Positions 12,748 to 27,226 of a stretch of 64,000 nt of DNA are shown in pieces. Below the pieces are notes generated by a model. It saw nothing but the letters and a program-made list of their open reading frames with translations, was not told where the DNA came from and ran no database searches. A program made the translations under genes and the position numbers. Source of the DNA: Siphonodentalium dalli (Eukaryota > Mollusca > Scaphopoda > Gadilida > Siphonodentaliidae); assembly GCA_032622095.1 (NCBI GenBank), contig CP136066.1, positions 143,311,559 to 143,375,558 on the forward strand, in the 5' to 3' direction. Each line of letters starts with the position of its first letter. Position 1 is the stretch's first letter.

Positions 12748-14931
12748 GAACAATTATGCACTATAATTATGGTGTACTAGTACAATGTACTTTATATGTG
12801 GCAAAATAGGGTATACAATTACAAGGGCATCGGTTGGGTGACAGAATGCGCATGTTACAACATATAAGATACTCTGGTGAATCACTGAAAGTGTTAGTAA
12901 AAACAATCTTCTTTCTTCAAATTATAAAAGTTGGTACAGTTTGTATTTCAAAAACCATGAACACCATGTCTGCAAGAAAGCCTAATTAGCGATATAGACA
13001 AACATATCTCTGATTAATGAAGATTTTTCACATTCTTAAATGCTTTCAATACATCTGTTTGGCGAAAGTAGAATTTTGGGCAGCGCTTATAACCCTGACT
13101 TCCACAGACCCAGGGCATGTTTAACAAGTCTTCAATTGACATATGTGAATACCTGTTTATTGATTTAATATTTGGAAGCATGTTTAGACAGCTTTTTATA
13201 ATTTATTTACAGGTAATCACAGATGTCATCATGTTCTCATCACTCTTCACACTCCCGGTTTTTTCTCGCTTAATGCTGCTTCCGCCTGAAGGAACAGCCT
13301 GAAAGAAATTATATATTTTTTTAATGTGAGATTTCAAGGAAGCAAACCCACAACTTATGTAAATAAAATATGGCACACAGGGGCAATGTACACCGAGAGT
13401 AACACTGAAATACTGTTTAATCGTAGTTTCGTCGTGTGGGCTTCCCTAAATGACATCACACTGTGTTTGTCTCCAATCAAAATCATTAGCAGTACATTAA
13501 TCAAGTGAAAAACAGGGTTCGACGCAATCAGTCCTTCGATTTTGAGGATCTAAAAACCAGCGAGTTATTAAATGCGCACGCCGACAATTTTAAATGCGCG
13601 CGTCGGAATTTGCAGTCAGTGAACGAGATTTTAATAAACAGGACATCAATGGTTAAACACCGACAAGACTATTCACCGTGTATTTTTCTCAGCAGCGATG
13701 GCGTTGATTACAACATGACAACAAAGATCAAAGCGGCCGCCGGCGTCTTTCTCACTCAATGATTGGGGTGACACCTCGTCACAACTGCTGCACGTGCGAG
13801 TTCCCGCAAAAAACTGTGTCAATTCTTTGGCGGCCTCGTTTGATGTTTGATGAATACTACTGCCATAGATTAGGGTTTAAGTTTAACTATATTTCGAGGC
13901 TATACATCGAAGCCACTATCTCTCGACTCGGAGAAAGCGAAAAATGGACATTGAAAACGAAAGAGAGCCCCGGTTGATTCGTCGGATAACGGTGCATCTG
14001 ATTGCGTTAACGATTCCACTTCCGAGTTTGAAGTTTTAAGCGGCTCGAGTCTGATGAGCATGCGCACTCAGACGCGGAAGTGGACTCATTACCATGATTA
14101 GATTCACCTGGATTGCCGGATAATCGGATTATTGTGGACTAGATATTGTACTACAATCTAAACATATGTTTTTATTTCTGTTTTCACTTTATGTTGCCAC
14201 AGGCACACTTGGAATTATACGTGTGTATCATTATACTTGTGTTTGTCTTTATTCAGTAATCATTTCATCCATGTTAATTTGAATTGTGCTCCCTCAAAAA
14301 AGGCGCGCGCAAATTCCAAAAGCTCCGAGCGATATTTCGCTCACCTACGTTTTCCAAATTCGAAGGACTGGACGCAATCTTACTAAGTTCCGAATGGTGG
14401 CAAAGAGTCAGTCCCAGGGTTTTGAAATAGAAACTCCATGGCAGGTTAAGTTTACTGAGATTAACTATTAACCATAAAGAAAAAATTCATTGTTTCATTC
14501 TAACGCTATCTATCCCTGATAACTTGACATTGTAATTCGGGCACAACCAGTTCAAACCTCATACTAATTTGGAGTCAATTGATAAAGTGAAAATCAAGTT
14601 TTCCTTAAACTGACATGTTTCTCAAGAATTCTGGAAAATGCACAAACAAACACCACTTAATTCTATGTCACCAAAACTTCTTTCATGAGACAAAGAACAT
14701 GATATCTATGACAAACATATGGGTGAAAACACCCCTGCATAAGTGTACAATCAATACATTTATCACATAATTTGGCCACAAAAGCAGTTTCATAATTATC
14801 GGTAATAGACACGTTTAATATCAGCGCGTGCGATGACGTCACGGCGTTCTTCAAATAACTTGCGATCGCTGTAGTTTATGATTGTTGTTTTCGATGAATA
14901 TTGCGCGTTGCTTCGGGTTTATTTGATCATG
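12748..14931. other. No confident gene; GC-richer island at 13500-14110
   Basis: 13500-14110 is less AT-rich than its surroundings and has short open frames, including one near 13947-14100 that reads Ser/Asp-rich (DSSDNGASDC), but it has no ATG in frame and no clear splice sites. It may be a decayed first exon or a promoter region. Confidence 0.35.
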
Positions 14932-15096
14932 TGATAAAAGGTATCTCACACTCGTCCTATTTTATACGTAATTTATCAACCTCGTCCTCTAAATTCTATT
15001 TGAGCCTCGGTAAACCTCGGCTCAAATCGAATTTAGTGAACTCGGTTGATAAATTCCGTATAAAATAGAAACTCATGTGAGATCCTCTATTTATCA
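14932..15096. repeat. 165-bp foldback palindrome
   Basis: The left arm (tgataaaaggtatctcac, attttatac, ttatcaacctcg) pairs with the right arm (gaactcggttgataa, gtataaaat, gtgagatcctctatttatca) with few mismatches and almost no loop. Confidence 0.85.
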
Positions 15097-16915
<1,819 letters not shown>

Positions 16916-17300
16916 CTCTTGAGTGCCTAATAAAAGTACAGGGTGGAATAATAGTACAGGTTGGAAAATGTCGCGTAACTGAATAATAGTACAGGGCGGA
17001 ATAAACGTACAGACTGGAAATATTAGTACCATACATCCCAACAAACGCACCATCTGACTGGTTTACTGATGCCATGTGACAGAAATAGTTTCAATGGATA
17101 GCCAGGTCTGTGAATCTACAGTGTGCTGATCACTGTCAACAATCAGAGTTCATTTATCTATGAACAACACAATTTAAGATTGGTGAATTATTTCTTTTGG
17201 TTAATTTAATAAACGTACAGGACCAAATAACGATTGTACAGGTGGGAATTTTACCTCGATTTTAATAATCGTACATGTATGTTTATTAGGCACTCAAGAG
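16916..17300. mobile_element. TA-flanked MITE, copy 1
   Basis: CTCTTGAGTGCCTAATAAA at 16916 and its exact inverse ending at 17300, with TA on both sides, the target of Tc1/mariner-type enzymes. The interior repeats gtacaggg(t/c)ggaataa units. Confidence 0.88.
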
Positions 17301-17802
17301 TATGGTCATAATTTATCCCAATTTTCTACTTTAATAAGAAATAAAAGGTCAGCTGACCACAGTGTCCCCTGAAAAAGTGGCAAGTCGATGCCGCTTTGTT
17401 AAAGAAATTTTTTTGAAATTTTGAAATGTTGAAATTTTCTAAGTCGAAAAGGGTTAATAACTCTGTAAAAAAAAAAAAAATTCCGTCCTCTATATACATG
17501 TTGCACATCTCCAATATGTGGATAACAATACTATGAAGTTTCAAATATCTACAATCAAAACTGTAGGAGGAGTTGATTACACCATGAAGGTACCCTCATA
17601 CAGAAAATTATAAAAAATGTTGAAATTTTCTAAGTCGAAAAGGGTTAATAACTCTGTCAAAAAATATTTTTTCCGTCATCTATATACATAGAGGCCCGGA
17701 AAGCTGGAAAAAATCAATCTCTGTACAATCATTTGGGTCTGTACTTTTATTCAATTTGGGGAGGGAATTTTCCACGCTGAACTATTATTGTACTGTATTA
17801 TT

Positions 17803-19163
17803 TAGGGCTGCAACGATACACTTTGTCACGATATGATACGTATCACGATACATGACCAACGATTAGAGATGGGCGGTATTGAAATTTCAAGCTCGGTATC
17901 GGTATCGGTAAATTTTCGTCGATTTACCGCGGTATCGGTACGGTAATCGGTATTGCTATTAAATTACAAAACCAGAGCAGAGATTCCTGGTAAATTGCGG
18001 TAATTCAAGTTTTTAACTGAACAATATGCATGTATATATGCCCACGGATTTACTACATTCGTGACAACAGCTAAATGAGGCAACACAATGACCTACACAA
18101 TTATTCAATTAAGTGATATTCACACATCTGTTTGATGATTTACAAGCACGCCGTCGCATCCCTTTTGAAAAGAATAAGAGATTGCATCATTGCATGGCTA
18201 CAATATCTATACGTGTCAATTTCGTCACATTTTCGCGAGTGAATAGAATTGTGAGTAGTAATCAGTGTCTCAGTGATCACAATTCACAACTCCCTATAAA
18301 TAGCTGCAACGCGAAATAAATCTTAGAATTTAATCAATTGATGGATCTGTTCTATTTTTAGAAAGTGAAAGTAGATTATGATTCACTGTACAAATGAAAT
18401 CGGACCTTATTTCTGTTAATGCGCCGCTTGCATTGTCGGTGTCTTTGAAGTCGCCAAAGCCACGTGCTATACGGACTGCCACCGCCGGGGCATTACAGTG
18501 ACAGTCAGTGTGGCATTGACGACGTTACAATGTAGCAATACGTTACATCACAGCTTCTTTGATACACTGTGTATCTATTCTAACAACTGCATTGATTGTT
18601 AGGCCCGTAACTAGGTCAACCATATGTGAGTGTGTATTCATTTTGCTCGCTCAAGGCCTGTCAAACTGATAACAGGTCACCGACACGGTCATCTGAGTTC
18701 TTATCAAGTGGCTGCTTTTTACCAGTCGGGTTCTTTGTGATCTAGTCTGATTGATTTGTATAATTCTGAGATTAATTTCAATTAAAGTACCAACTAAAAA
18801 ACTGTTTACTGAGAAACTTTACTCAATACGAAGACACACAAGTTGGCAACACATGAATAATTTCAATACCGAAAAATCGGTATTTTTAGTTTTGATTCGG
18901 TACGGTAAATCGGTATTACGCTGATACCGATACCGCACGGTAAATACCGAGTACCGCCCATCTCTACCAACGATACGATATGTATCACGATACGCAAAAA
19001 CCATCTTTTGCAAGGATTTTCTACCTAAATTGCTAAAAAAAAAAACAGTAAATATTGGTTATTTTCGTATTCGATGACCTAAAATTGTGATATTTGTGTA
19101 TCATGTGAAAGCGTATCGTGATACATCTAAAAATCGAAATCACGATGAATCGTTGCAGCTCTA
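17803..19163. mobile_element. Non-autonomous hAT (TAGGGCTGCAACGAT ends), host of a nested hAT
   Basis: Left end TAGGGCTGCAACGAT at 17803; right end ATCGTTGCAGCTCTA ending at 19163. The flanking 8-bp duplication GTATTATT is exact (17795-17802 and 19164-19171). The subterminal DNA is full of short cgatac/gtatcg palindromes. No transposase frame is present. A second left end of this family occurs at 53914. Confidence 0.9.
17864..18966. mobile_element. Non-autonomous hAT nested in the 17803-19163 hAT
   Basis: Ends TAGAGATGGGCGGTAT (17864) and ACCGCCCATCTCTA (to 18966), with exact 8-bp duplication CCAACGAT (17856-17863, 18967-18974). The termini match those of the transposase-bearing hAT at 29924 except for one early base, so it could be mobilised by a related enzyme. 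Both subterminal regions are rich in ggtatcggta words. Confidence 0.92.
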
Positions 19164-19540
19164 GTATTATTTGGATCCCAACAGTACACGTTGAGCGGAG
19201 GAATGCAGAACAGAATTTGATTTGAGTAATTGATAGGCTGGAAAGTGGGTGGGGACGATTGCCTGCCCTCAAATGATAAGTCTGTTATGGGAGTCTCTGC
19301 ATACCTGGGCATTTGACATCCATGAAGTAACTATTGGGACTCTGTACAAGTCTCTTCAGCTTACATCTCCTCTTCTCCTCCTCGAAGGTAGGGTGCAGTA
19401 AATCCTTAGCCAGCTGAAAAGTAAATCAAATAATGTTTAATAGACTGATATTAGTGATATATACATGTAGCTCAACTCTTTCTAATTTGCTTCCTTAACT
19501 GGACAAAAATTTCAGTACATACAAAATTTACAATTAATTA

Positions 19541-19936
19541 GGTCAAGTGAGTCGAAGTGACCACTTTTGAATGGGGATTTCCAATCAAATCTCCAGGACA
19601 AAGTTAGGTATGAAGCAGTTGTCCAGGAACCAGCAGCTTTCTCATTGAATCAGACCTTGCAATTGGCCACAGCAATAAGTGGCAACATGTGGAATCTAAC
19701 ATGCCACAACATTAAATTTGCCATGTGACATTTTTCCTAATTTCGAAAGCTGATTAACAGTCATAATATCTGGCGGGTGCACTTGGTAAATTATAAAATT
19801 TGTGTATAAATTTATTGTTGAGAATTTTTTCCAGAATTACCAGGAATGACAACACTTTAACTACTTTTGAAAAATAAATAAAAATAAATAAATAAAAGTT
19901 ATATATTAAATGGAACAAGTTCCAAGAGTGACGAAA
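19541..19936. repeat. Dispersed repeat (tttgaatggggattt ... ggaacaagttcca)
   Basis: Shares tttgaatggggatttcca, cttggtaaattataaaattt and aatggaacaagttccaag with 26819-27082, in the same order. Confidence 0.65.
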
Positions 19937-20531
19937 TTTATTGTCATTTTCCGACAAAAATCATGCCTACATGTGCGAGTACTCGAATAGGCGTGTTTGT
20001 GCACCGTTTTACCGCTCTTGATTGGGGGCCCAGTGGGAATTTGAAGGCCTGTTGGTCCTCAACCTCGCCCATAATAACATCACACAAGTTGGTCCAGCTA
20101 TAAAGCATGCAATAAAACCATTATAGGTCACTGTGGAGGCTCCTCGAAATCTCATTCCGCCCGAGTTAATGTTTTTGTTTAAACAGTTTACCTCTAGCTT
20201 CAAACCAGGACATGTTCCCCTATAATTCTGTTGCTTTAAAAGCCAGCAAAATGCTATAATCGGTGATTTATATTTTCGCTCCGATTCCCGCCCTGTATGT
20301 TCCGCCCGATTAAGTTCAATTGTCGCCCGAGCAATGCTCTTTAGATTTCGACTAGAAACGTCCAGTTTTTCTAGCGATAACGTAAAGCTATAGGTCAGTA
20401 CCGCAAATAATCAACGATGATACGAGAGGATAACTATGTTTTTTGACTGAAAACGAGAATTAGCATAACGGGTACAAGCTAATACCGATAAGAAAATTTA
20501 TATTTGTGTGTACATGTACCCACAAATGATA

Positions 20532-21291
20532 CAGGCCTTCGATTATGAGGCGTGCGATCGCGCTCGCGCACCATAGCACGCCTGAAATTAAATCTTGGCG
20601 AGTAATTAATCACACTCCTCGGCGATATTCGGCGCACGATTGAAAAAGGGTTTATAATAACGATCAACCTTGTTTGCTGGAGAAGACTGACAGACATGCC
20701 GTATACGACGGAAGTAATTGTTTTAAGTTTTGCGCATGCGCTAGAACATTATTATAGTCAGGTGCGTTTAGCGATGTCGTCGCATTCGTATGCAGGTCTG
20801 AGTAATTCTCGGCTAGATATTGTTACCAACATGACATATTTAAATTAATCCCACCGTGCACCCCAACACCAATGCAACGTAATTTTGGTACCATGATTGT
20901 GTTGCGTTCTAAATGAAGCCGCCCCGATGGGCGGTGAAGATGAATAGAAATTGAAACTTGAGTTCGGGGCAATCAAACATTATTTTTAAAAATATCGATA
21001 GAGTTCACACAACAGGAAACTCTCACGTGGTTACATGGTCTCTGACCGCATTTCATAACAACTTACATCCAACGGAAGCATTACGACGCAATTCGAGAAT
21101 GGAGTTTTAATTACTTCAATGTGGAGAATACATGTGTACAAGATGAATCACAATGGTGATAAAATTGATTTAATTTTGAGTCTTCGTTTGTCATTTTATA
21201 CCCCCGAAATATCCACCAAAATCACACGCCTGGGTTTTAGGTTAGGCGAGTGACCAACCACACTCCTGCATTTTACAGAATCGAAGGCCTG
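20532..21291. mobile_element. 0.76-kb DNA transposon, CAGGCCTTCGATT ends, 7-bp target duplication
   Basis: A 13-bp perfect terminal repeat CAGGCCTTCGATT (20532) and its inverse (to 21291) are flanked by AATGATA on both sides (20525-20531, 21292-21298). No coding frame is convincing. End sequence and duplication length resemble the 9652-10781 element. Confidence 0.82.
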
Positions 21292-21911
21292 AATGATATG
21301 TGTTCAGTCAAAAACAGTAGGTTCCTTTTTATTATATGCGGTTTCGTGATTTCGATTTACAATTATTGCCGTCATGCGAGTTTTGCCGAATGAACTGTAG
21401 ACAGAATTGCGCTTATGTGCAATAAGAATATTCCTTATTGCGCTTAAACAGTCACCAGGTCACCAATAATCTCCAACTATTGCACTATTGACAGCCATTT
21501 GAATTATAGGGTGTTTATGTAATGTGACTAATTGTGCTTAAGCGTATTAAGGAATATTTTTATATATTTACACACTAAGTGTTGTCATCACTAAATCCAG
21601 CATTTTGATTGGTCGGCGCCCACGTGGCTAGTTGCAGTTATTTCTCGGTGAATGCGCAATGCCTCATAACACCAAGCTAATAACACCATCGATACGTCAT
21701 TAGGTTTGGAAAGACGAACGCGTAATGCTTTTGGCGCATTTTGACTCGCACAGGATTGACTTAATACATCATCGGGTTTCAACATGAAGAGAAATTGTTC
21801 CTATTAACTCTTGCCAAGGGTGCTATTGGGTATTTTGGGCTGATCTTGTCACGATACACTTTTCGATTTAAATATATTTACAAAAGTGGCTTTTTCGCTA
21901 AATGTATATAA

Positions 21912-22082
21912 ATATAAGGATTAACTGTCATGTGGACTATTTTTATGGAGATGTAACGGTGAGGTAAGTGGACATAACTTGTACCGGTATGTAAAACCCT
22001 TCGGGTTTTACACAAGTTATGTCCACTTACCTCACCGTTACATCTCCATAAAAACAGTCCACTTGACAGTTAATCCTTATAT
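21912..22082. repeat. 171-bp foldback palindrome with nested central hairpin
   Basis: Arms atataaggattaactgtca ... aagtggacataacttgt and their inverse are nearly perfect. The centre is another hairpin, gtaaaaccc-ttc-gggttttac. Confidence 0.9.
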
Positions 22083-22115
22083 CTACTTAAACCCAATTAG
22101 CTCTTATTGCACTTA

Positions 22116-22507
22116 CTCTTGAGTGCCTAATAAAAGTACAGGGTGGAATAATAGTACAGGTTGGAAAATGTCGCGTAACTGAATAATAGTACAGGGCGGA
22201 ATAAACGTACAGACTGGAAATATTAGTACCATACATCCCCACAAAACGCACCATCTGAATGGTTTACTGATGCCATGTGACAGAAATAGTTTCGATGGAT
22301 AGCCAGGTTTGTGAATCTGCAGTGTGCTGATAACTGTCAACAATCAGAGTTCATTTCTTCATGAATAACATAATTTAAGATTTGTGAATTATTTCTTTTG
22401 GTTAATTTAATAAACGTACTAGTACAGGGCCAAACAACGATCGTACAGGTGGGAATTTTTCCTCGATTTTAATAATCGTACATGTATGTTTATTAGGCAC
22501 TCAAGAG
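22116..22507. mobile_element. TA-flanked MITE, copy 2
   Basis: Same ends and interior as copy 1, TA flanks at 22114-22115 and 22508-22509; only a few differences and a short insertion. Confidence 0.9.
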
Positions 22508-22508
22508 T

Positions 22509-22683
22509 AAGCGCAATAAGAAAATTCCTTATTGCGCTTTTAAAGTGCAATTAGAGATTCCTTTTTGTGCTTAAGATCAATAAGAGATGCTTTATTGCGC
22601 TTAACACAATAAAATATTCGCTTAAGCGCAATTGGATATTTCCTTATTGCGCTTAAGCGCAATTAGATCTTCCCTTATTGCTC
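22509..22683. repeat. Cluster of ttattgcgcttaa palindromic words
   Basis: The word ttattgcgctt or its inverse aagcgcaat(a/t) recurs at least eight times in 175 bp, often fused as gcgcttaagcgcaat. Single copies lie at 21408-21435, 21535-21550 and about 22100. The TA-MITE copy 2 and the 171-bp palindrome sit among them. Confidence 0.75.
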
Positions 22684-22770
22684 TTAAAGATGCATAAACC
22701 GAATTAACACTCGTAAATTACTATTTCCTAGGCTTCGGTGTCAAAAATATTTGATTCGAATGTCCTCTAT
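22684..22770. mobile_element. TTAA MITE family, copy 5 (left fragment)
   Basis: Starts at TTAA 22684 and keeps the ttactatttcctaggcttcgg box and ttgattcga, then stops at about 22770. Confidence 0.7.
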
Positions 22771-22847
22771 TGACATGTAGCTTAAGGCCTGGTGTTATGG
22801 CGACCCGGGCAAACTCGGCCGAGCGTCCCTTCCGAAAGCCTACCTTA

Positions 22848-22907
22848 AAAGGAAAATCCAGGGTGGCAAAAAAATCGCAAGGAAAATCCAGGGTGGCAAA
22901 AAAATCG
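22848..22907. repeat. 30-bp perfect tandem duplication
   Basis: aaggaaaatccagggtggca plus aaaaaatcgc appears twice in succession. Confidence 0.85.
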
Positions 22908-22984
22908 CATTCCTGAGACTTTCTTAGGAGTGCAAATTGCTCTCTCTTAGGAGTGCAAAGTGCTCTCCTGAACAATATGTTTTT

Positions 22985-25900
22985 GTTTTTTTTGCACCAA
23001 AAAACATCCTCAAAATAATGATTTCATAATACATGCAGTTGAGTTAAACTTCAATCCAGAGCATAAAGCAGATTATCTTAAAGACAAATAAATTTCAACT
23101 ACTAGTACAGTGAAAACTGTAATCTGCGGCCACTGTTGAGAACGACCACCTGTCATTACCGACCGTATTCGCGATGTACAGACTGATTTTATTATGTAAA
23201 TGAACTGTCATGAGCGGCCACCTGTCAAACGCGACCAACGAGTGGTATAAGTGGGCAAAACCAGAAAAATATACCCTTATTTGGCGGCCACTTTATTGTC
23301 CAAAAGTCAATATTTCGATAGTTTTCGAAAGAAACCATTGTAAAACTTCTACTTCCGGTTATAGCAGATACATCTCATCAATATTCATGAGTTGATTCGC
23401 TGTGCTCAGGCTTTTGACATGGAAGCCCCTGTTGTGACCTTGTTATAAAGAAACCTACCGCTTGGTTAGTTAAATGCATGTGTCATCGAATGTCTGGCGA
23501 TAAACAATGAATGAGGTGGCGATTCAATTAGAATGTATGAATAGAAGCCACTTGCCATGGGTTATGTTAAGAAAAGAAGGTTTATATAAACAAAGAACTG
23601 TTGAGTTAGTGTGGATTAAGTATTCACACTTAATTTGTGTGCATGATTGTTTTGAGCAAATACGCTTGTGCAATTGCCTTTCTCTCTCGAATATAAATAA
23701 GATTTATTGTAAATGACCATGCTGACAGTCCAAGGGCAAAAACTCAATTATACCAACAAAAAACTTTTTCATATAAATCACCCACTGAGACCAGGGGGGG
23801 GGGGGGGGGGGGGGGGGGGGGTCTGCAAACAATTTCCGTATATAGGGCCGGGGTGGGTGGGTGGTCCAGAGGCGGAAAAAATGTTGCTTGTAAATTTTTT
23901 CCAAAATGGGTTTTTTTTCAAACAATTTACAAGTACTGACCATGTAATGTTGTTTGTAAGCATGTTAGTACCATGCTTGTTGGTATAGGGCTATATAGGC
24001 AACTAAAGTGACTCTTTAGCCTCAGATTTAGCAACATTCTGGATTTCACAGTATCCCGGACCACTTCACAGAGGACCACCGTATTAACGTTCAGGAAACT
24101 TATGATCAACAGAAGAAATATTTAGTAACAAAATTAATATATTACCCAGTTATATTATCTGAATAAAAGTAATAAAACTCTATCACAAATTGGATACTAC
24201 ATGGTGAATACTCAATGATGACTACTAGTAGATATCATTAACCTGATTGTTGCATAACATGAAATTGAAAAGGGTATCTCATAAATTTCTAATGTCTGAA
24301 ATACTGTCTTGTTCTGGCATGTAGTCAAATTCATTCATTCTGGTTATTTCTCATCTTGAATGATTGCAAGTAATGTTAATTTGCAACAATTATCCAAATA
24401 AAACTGAATTGGTTATGATGAATGACATTACTGTTTACTGCTCAGACAATCCCAAATGAAGGTGACGCTATTCTCATTGAATTTATGAACTTCATCTGGG
24501 AGCTTTACTGCTCAACAAGACGAAACTAAAATACTAATTGTATACTGTTATCACTTACAAATAGATGAACTGAAATAATGTGATGCATTCAGATGCATTG
24601 AGAAATGACATTCAATTCTTCATTCTGGTCTATCACCATACCAAACCACATCAAAATTTGACAACCGACACTTAACTTATATTGCAAAAACTTTGTATGG
24701 ACTGAATTTCATAAAGTCGAACAGGGTCCATAACTCTGGTAGGCATTGGTTGTCACAACCCGCGATATTATGCATATTCGTCCCCCATTTCTGGTCCGTC
24801 ACCATGCCATAGGGCATCAAATATGACATCTGACTAAAATGTTTGTACGGTCAGATGGCTCGAGACGTCAACTATATACCCGCCGACTAATATCGGGCAG
24901 TATAATAACCATATATCTATGTGTATACATAACCAAAAAACAATTCCCCTCCCCACCCCATCCCGTTGGATAAGACTAAAGAGTTCTTTGATCATGCACA
25001 TATAATTGCGGAACCCCTGACCTGTTTACCACTATTTACACTGGTCAGTCTTCTCTGTCAGACACAACACACTCGATATATTAAGGCTATAATGGGGTCT
25101 AGGGCAATTTGTGACATATAGTGTACCTACACAATGCTTAATTAATATTGTTAGATACTGAAAACACCAGGAAACACATGGAAATACAGTATATTTTTCA
25201 TTTTTCTGATCTGTGTTTACCAATTAGTAAGGCAGTTAACACAGTTATTGAAGAACGGCTAAAAAAAACCTCTGAAATTTTGATAAAAACATGAGAAACG
25301 GGGGGTGAGTCCCCAAAATTTTGGAGGAAAAAAATATTTTTTTTGCAAAAATGGGGGTGGTGGGTTTCTTGAGGTCGGAAAAAAACTTTTTGGGCCCTAT
25401 ATGTGCAATTTTTTTCCAGACCCCCCCCCCCCCCTGCTGAGACCCCCAATTATCATCACACACATGGTGACAAAATGGCCTTGACATTGTTTCTTTTTTC
25501 AAAACAATCGGTTCATATTTTAGATTAATTTGTGCGTTCTTCAAGCCATAACTATTCCTGTTCAGTTCCATATTGGGGATAAGCTTAATTATACATCTCA
25601 ATCACGCACGTAGACAATATTTAATCTTGTTTACGCCAGCATACGAATGATTTATTATAGAATTACCTGAGCCTTACCTGTTGCGTCTTGTATAAATGTC
25701 TATTGAATTTGTTTGTTAAACTTATTATTGTTAATAACTTGTTGTTTTTTTTTTTATTTGAGAATAAACATAAGTAAAAAAGAACAGCCCTCTTAATTCA
25801 GATTGTTTGGCTTCGGCAACAGTATGCCGTGCCCCAGTTTGCTTCAGCAAATTGCTTCGGCAATGCTGATTGCCGTAGCCAATTATGAGGGCTGAAAAGA

Positions 25901-26818
25901 ATAATATTTAGTTTTTCATTCAAAATCACGTTGAACACTGGCAGTCCAAAGGAATCTGCTCAAAATCTAGACTCTGGCCCACACCTGTCGTCGCCGACCA
26001 ACTGTCATTAACTACCATTTTTCCTTGGCAAAATCCCTCTACCCTGTGGGGACCAGCTCACCAACATTCAAGAGAATCTTCAGTTATACTATAACTTGAA
26101 CAGATTGTCACTCACTGTCTGTGTCACAGGTAAGTAATGTTACTGTATAGGACTAACTGCTGTGCTGAAGATTTGAGAGAGTGCTCACGATTAGATGAAA
26201 TCATTTTAATTTGATCATCATCATGCATGGTCAGGCAAATTGAATTACTATAGTAGTACTACTACTGTCTGCAATCATTTCCGGGTTCGGAAGACATGTG
26301 ATACACGGGACGTAACTCTGGCAGACGCCATTTCGAACGCGGTGAAAAACAGCCACCAATCATACACAGATTGACAGAAATAGCGCTGGGAAAAACCCTG
26401 TATTGATTGCATCATATCCCAGGTTTCAATCGATCTCCATGTTTGGCACATATCAGATACTAGTACCATACTTCATATTCACAGCCATCAACTTTTGTTG
26501 TCTTAAACCCAATTTGACCTCACGTATTCCATTTCAGGAATGTATTCAGTTTAACTTTTAAGCCTTTGGTACCATTACGGTTAGTGTCGACTGTGTCGGC
26601 ATCCATGATTATAATCCAAACAGCAACAATCAAACTAAACTGAAACTACTATCAACTTTCCAGGGAAATGTACATCACTGCGCACGCGTGAAAATTCTGC
26701 AGTCATAAATTCAAAGCATGTGCCACTTGACTTTGATGTATCATAAACGAAAACTTTGACTGATGACACGTAGTGATTGATTGATGTCTACACTTCAAAG
26801 GCCTGATGCTGCACTCAT
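22985..26818. other. No gene recognised; relic repeats
   Basis: Apart from the two G/C-tract repeats this holds faded repeat phrases (ataactctg, gtccgtcaccatgcc) and a ttcggcaa/ttgcttcgg short palindromic patch at 25810-25890. Confidence 0.5.
23744..23900. repeat. G-tract repeat, 28-G homopolymer
   Basis: G28 at 23794-23821 is flanked by cactgagacca and gtctgcaaacaattt. The inverse arrangement (aattttttccagac, C14, tgctgagac) is at 25398-25450, and a C26 tract with cactgag at 15784-15815. The three appear to be members of one dispersed repeat with an expandable tract. Confidence 0.65.
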
Positions 26819-27082
26819 TTAAGGGGAGGTCAAGAAAAAAAAATTTGAATGGGGATTTCCATGCAAATCTGCAGAGGAAAAGTTAAGAGTTGCACAAACT
26901 TCTGAGTGTGACTTGATGTGGTATTGGAAACCAGGTATTTATCAGGCAGGTCCACTTGGTAAATTATAAAATTTTGCAAGAAAAACATCACTTGACCTAC
27001 ATTTGAAAAATCAATATAAAATTCAAAAATAATACACCAGCATTATAATTTATAATGGAACAAGTTCCAAGCGGACCCACCA
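26819..27082. repeat. Second copy of the 19541 repeat, beginning at TTAAGGGGAGG
   Basis: It starts at TTAA 26819 with ggggaggtcaag, then follows the order of the 19541 copy. Part of it (cacttgacctacatttgaaa) recurs inverted at 27795-27825. Confidence 0.65.
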
Positions 27083-27226
27083 GAAAAATACCTGTTATTT
27101 CAAATACTCTGCCATCTTAAAACATGGTTTCAACATTGTCATGTGTTACTGACTGGATTTTTTTATAAAGGTCTTTGAGGAGCCAATTTTTTCCAAAATT
27201 TTGAAAAAATTGGGTCCACAAAGACC

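Noticed and set aside
21912-22082. Rho-independent terminator
   Set aside because: Strong stem-loop with nearby T runs, but no bacterial genes; a eukaryotic foldback repeat explains it.
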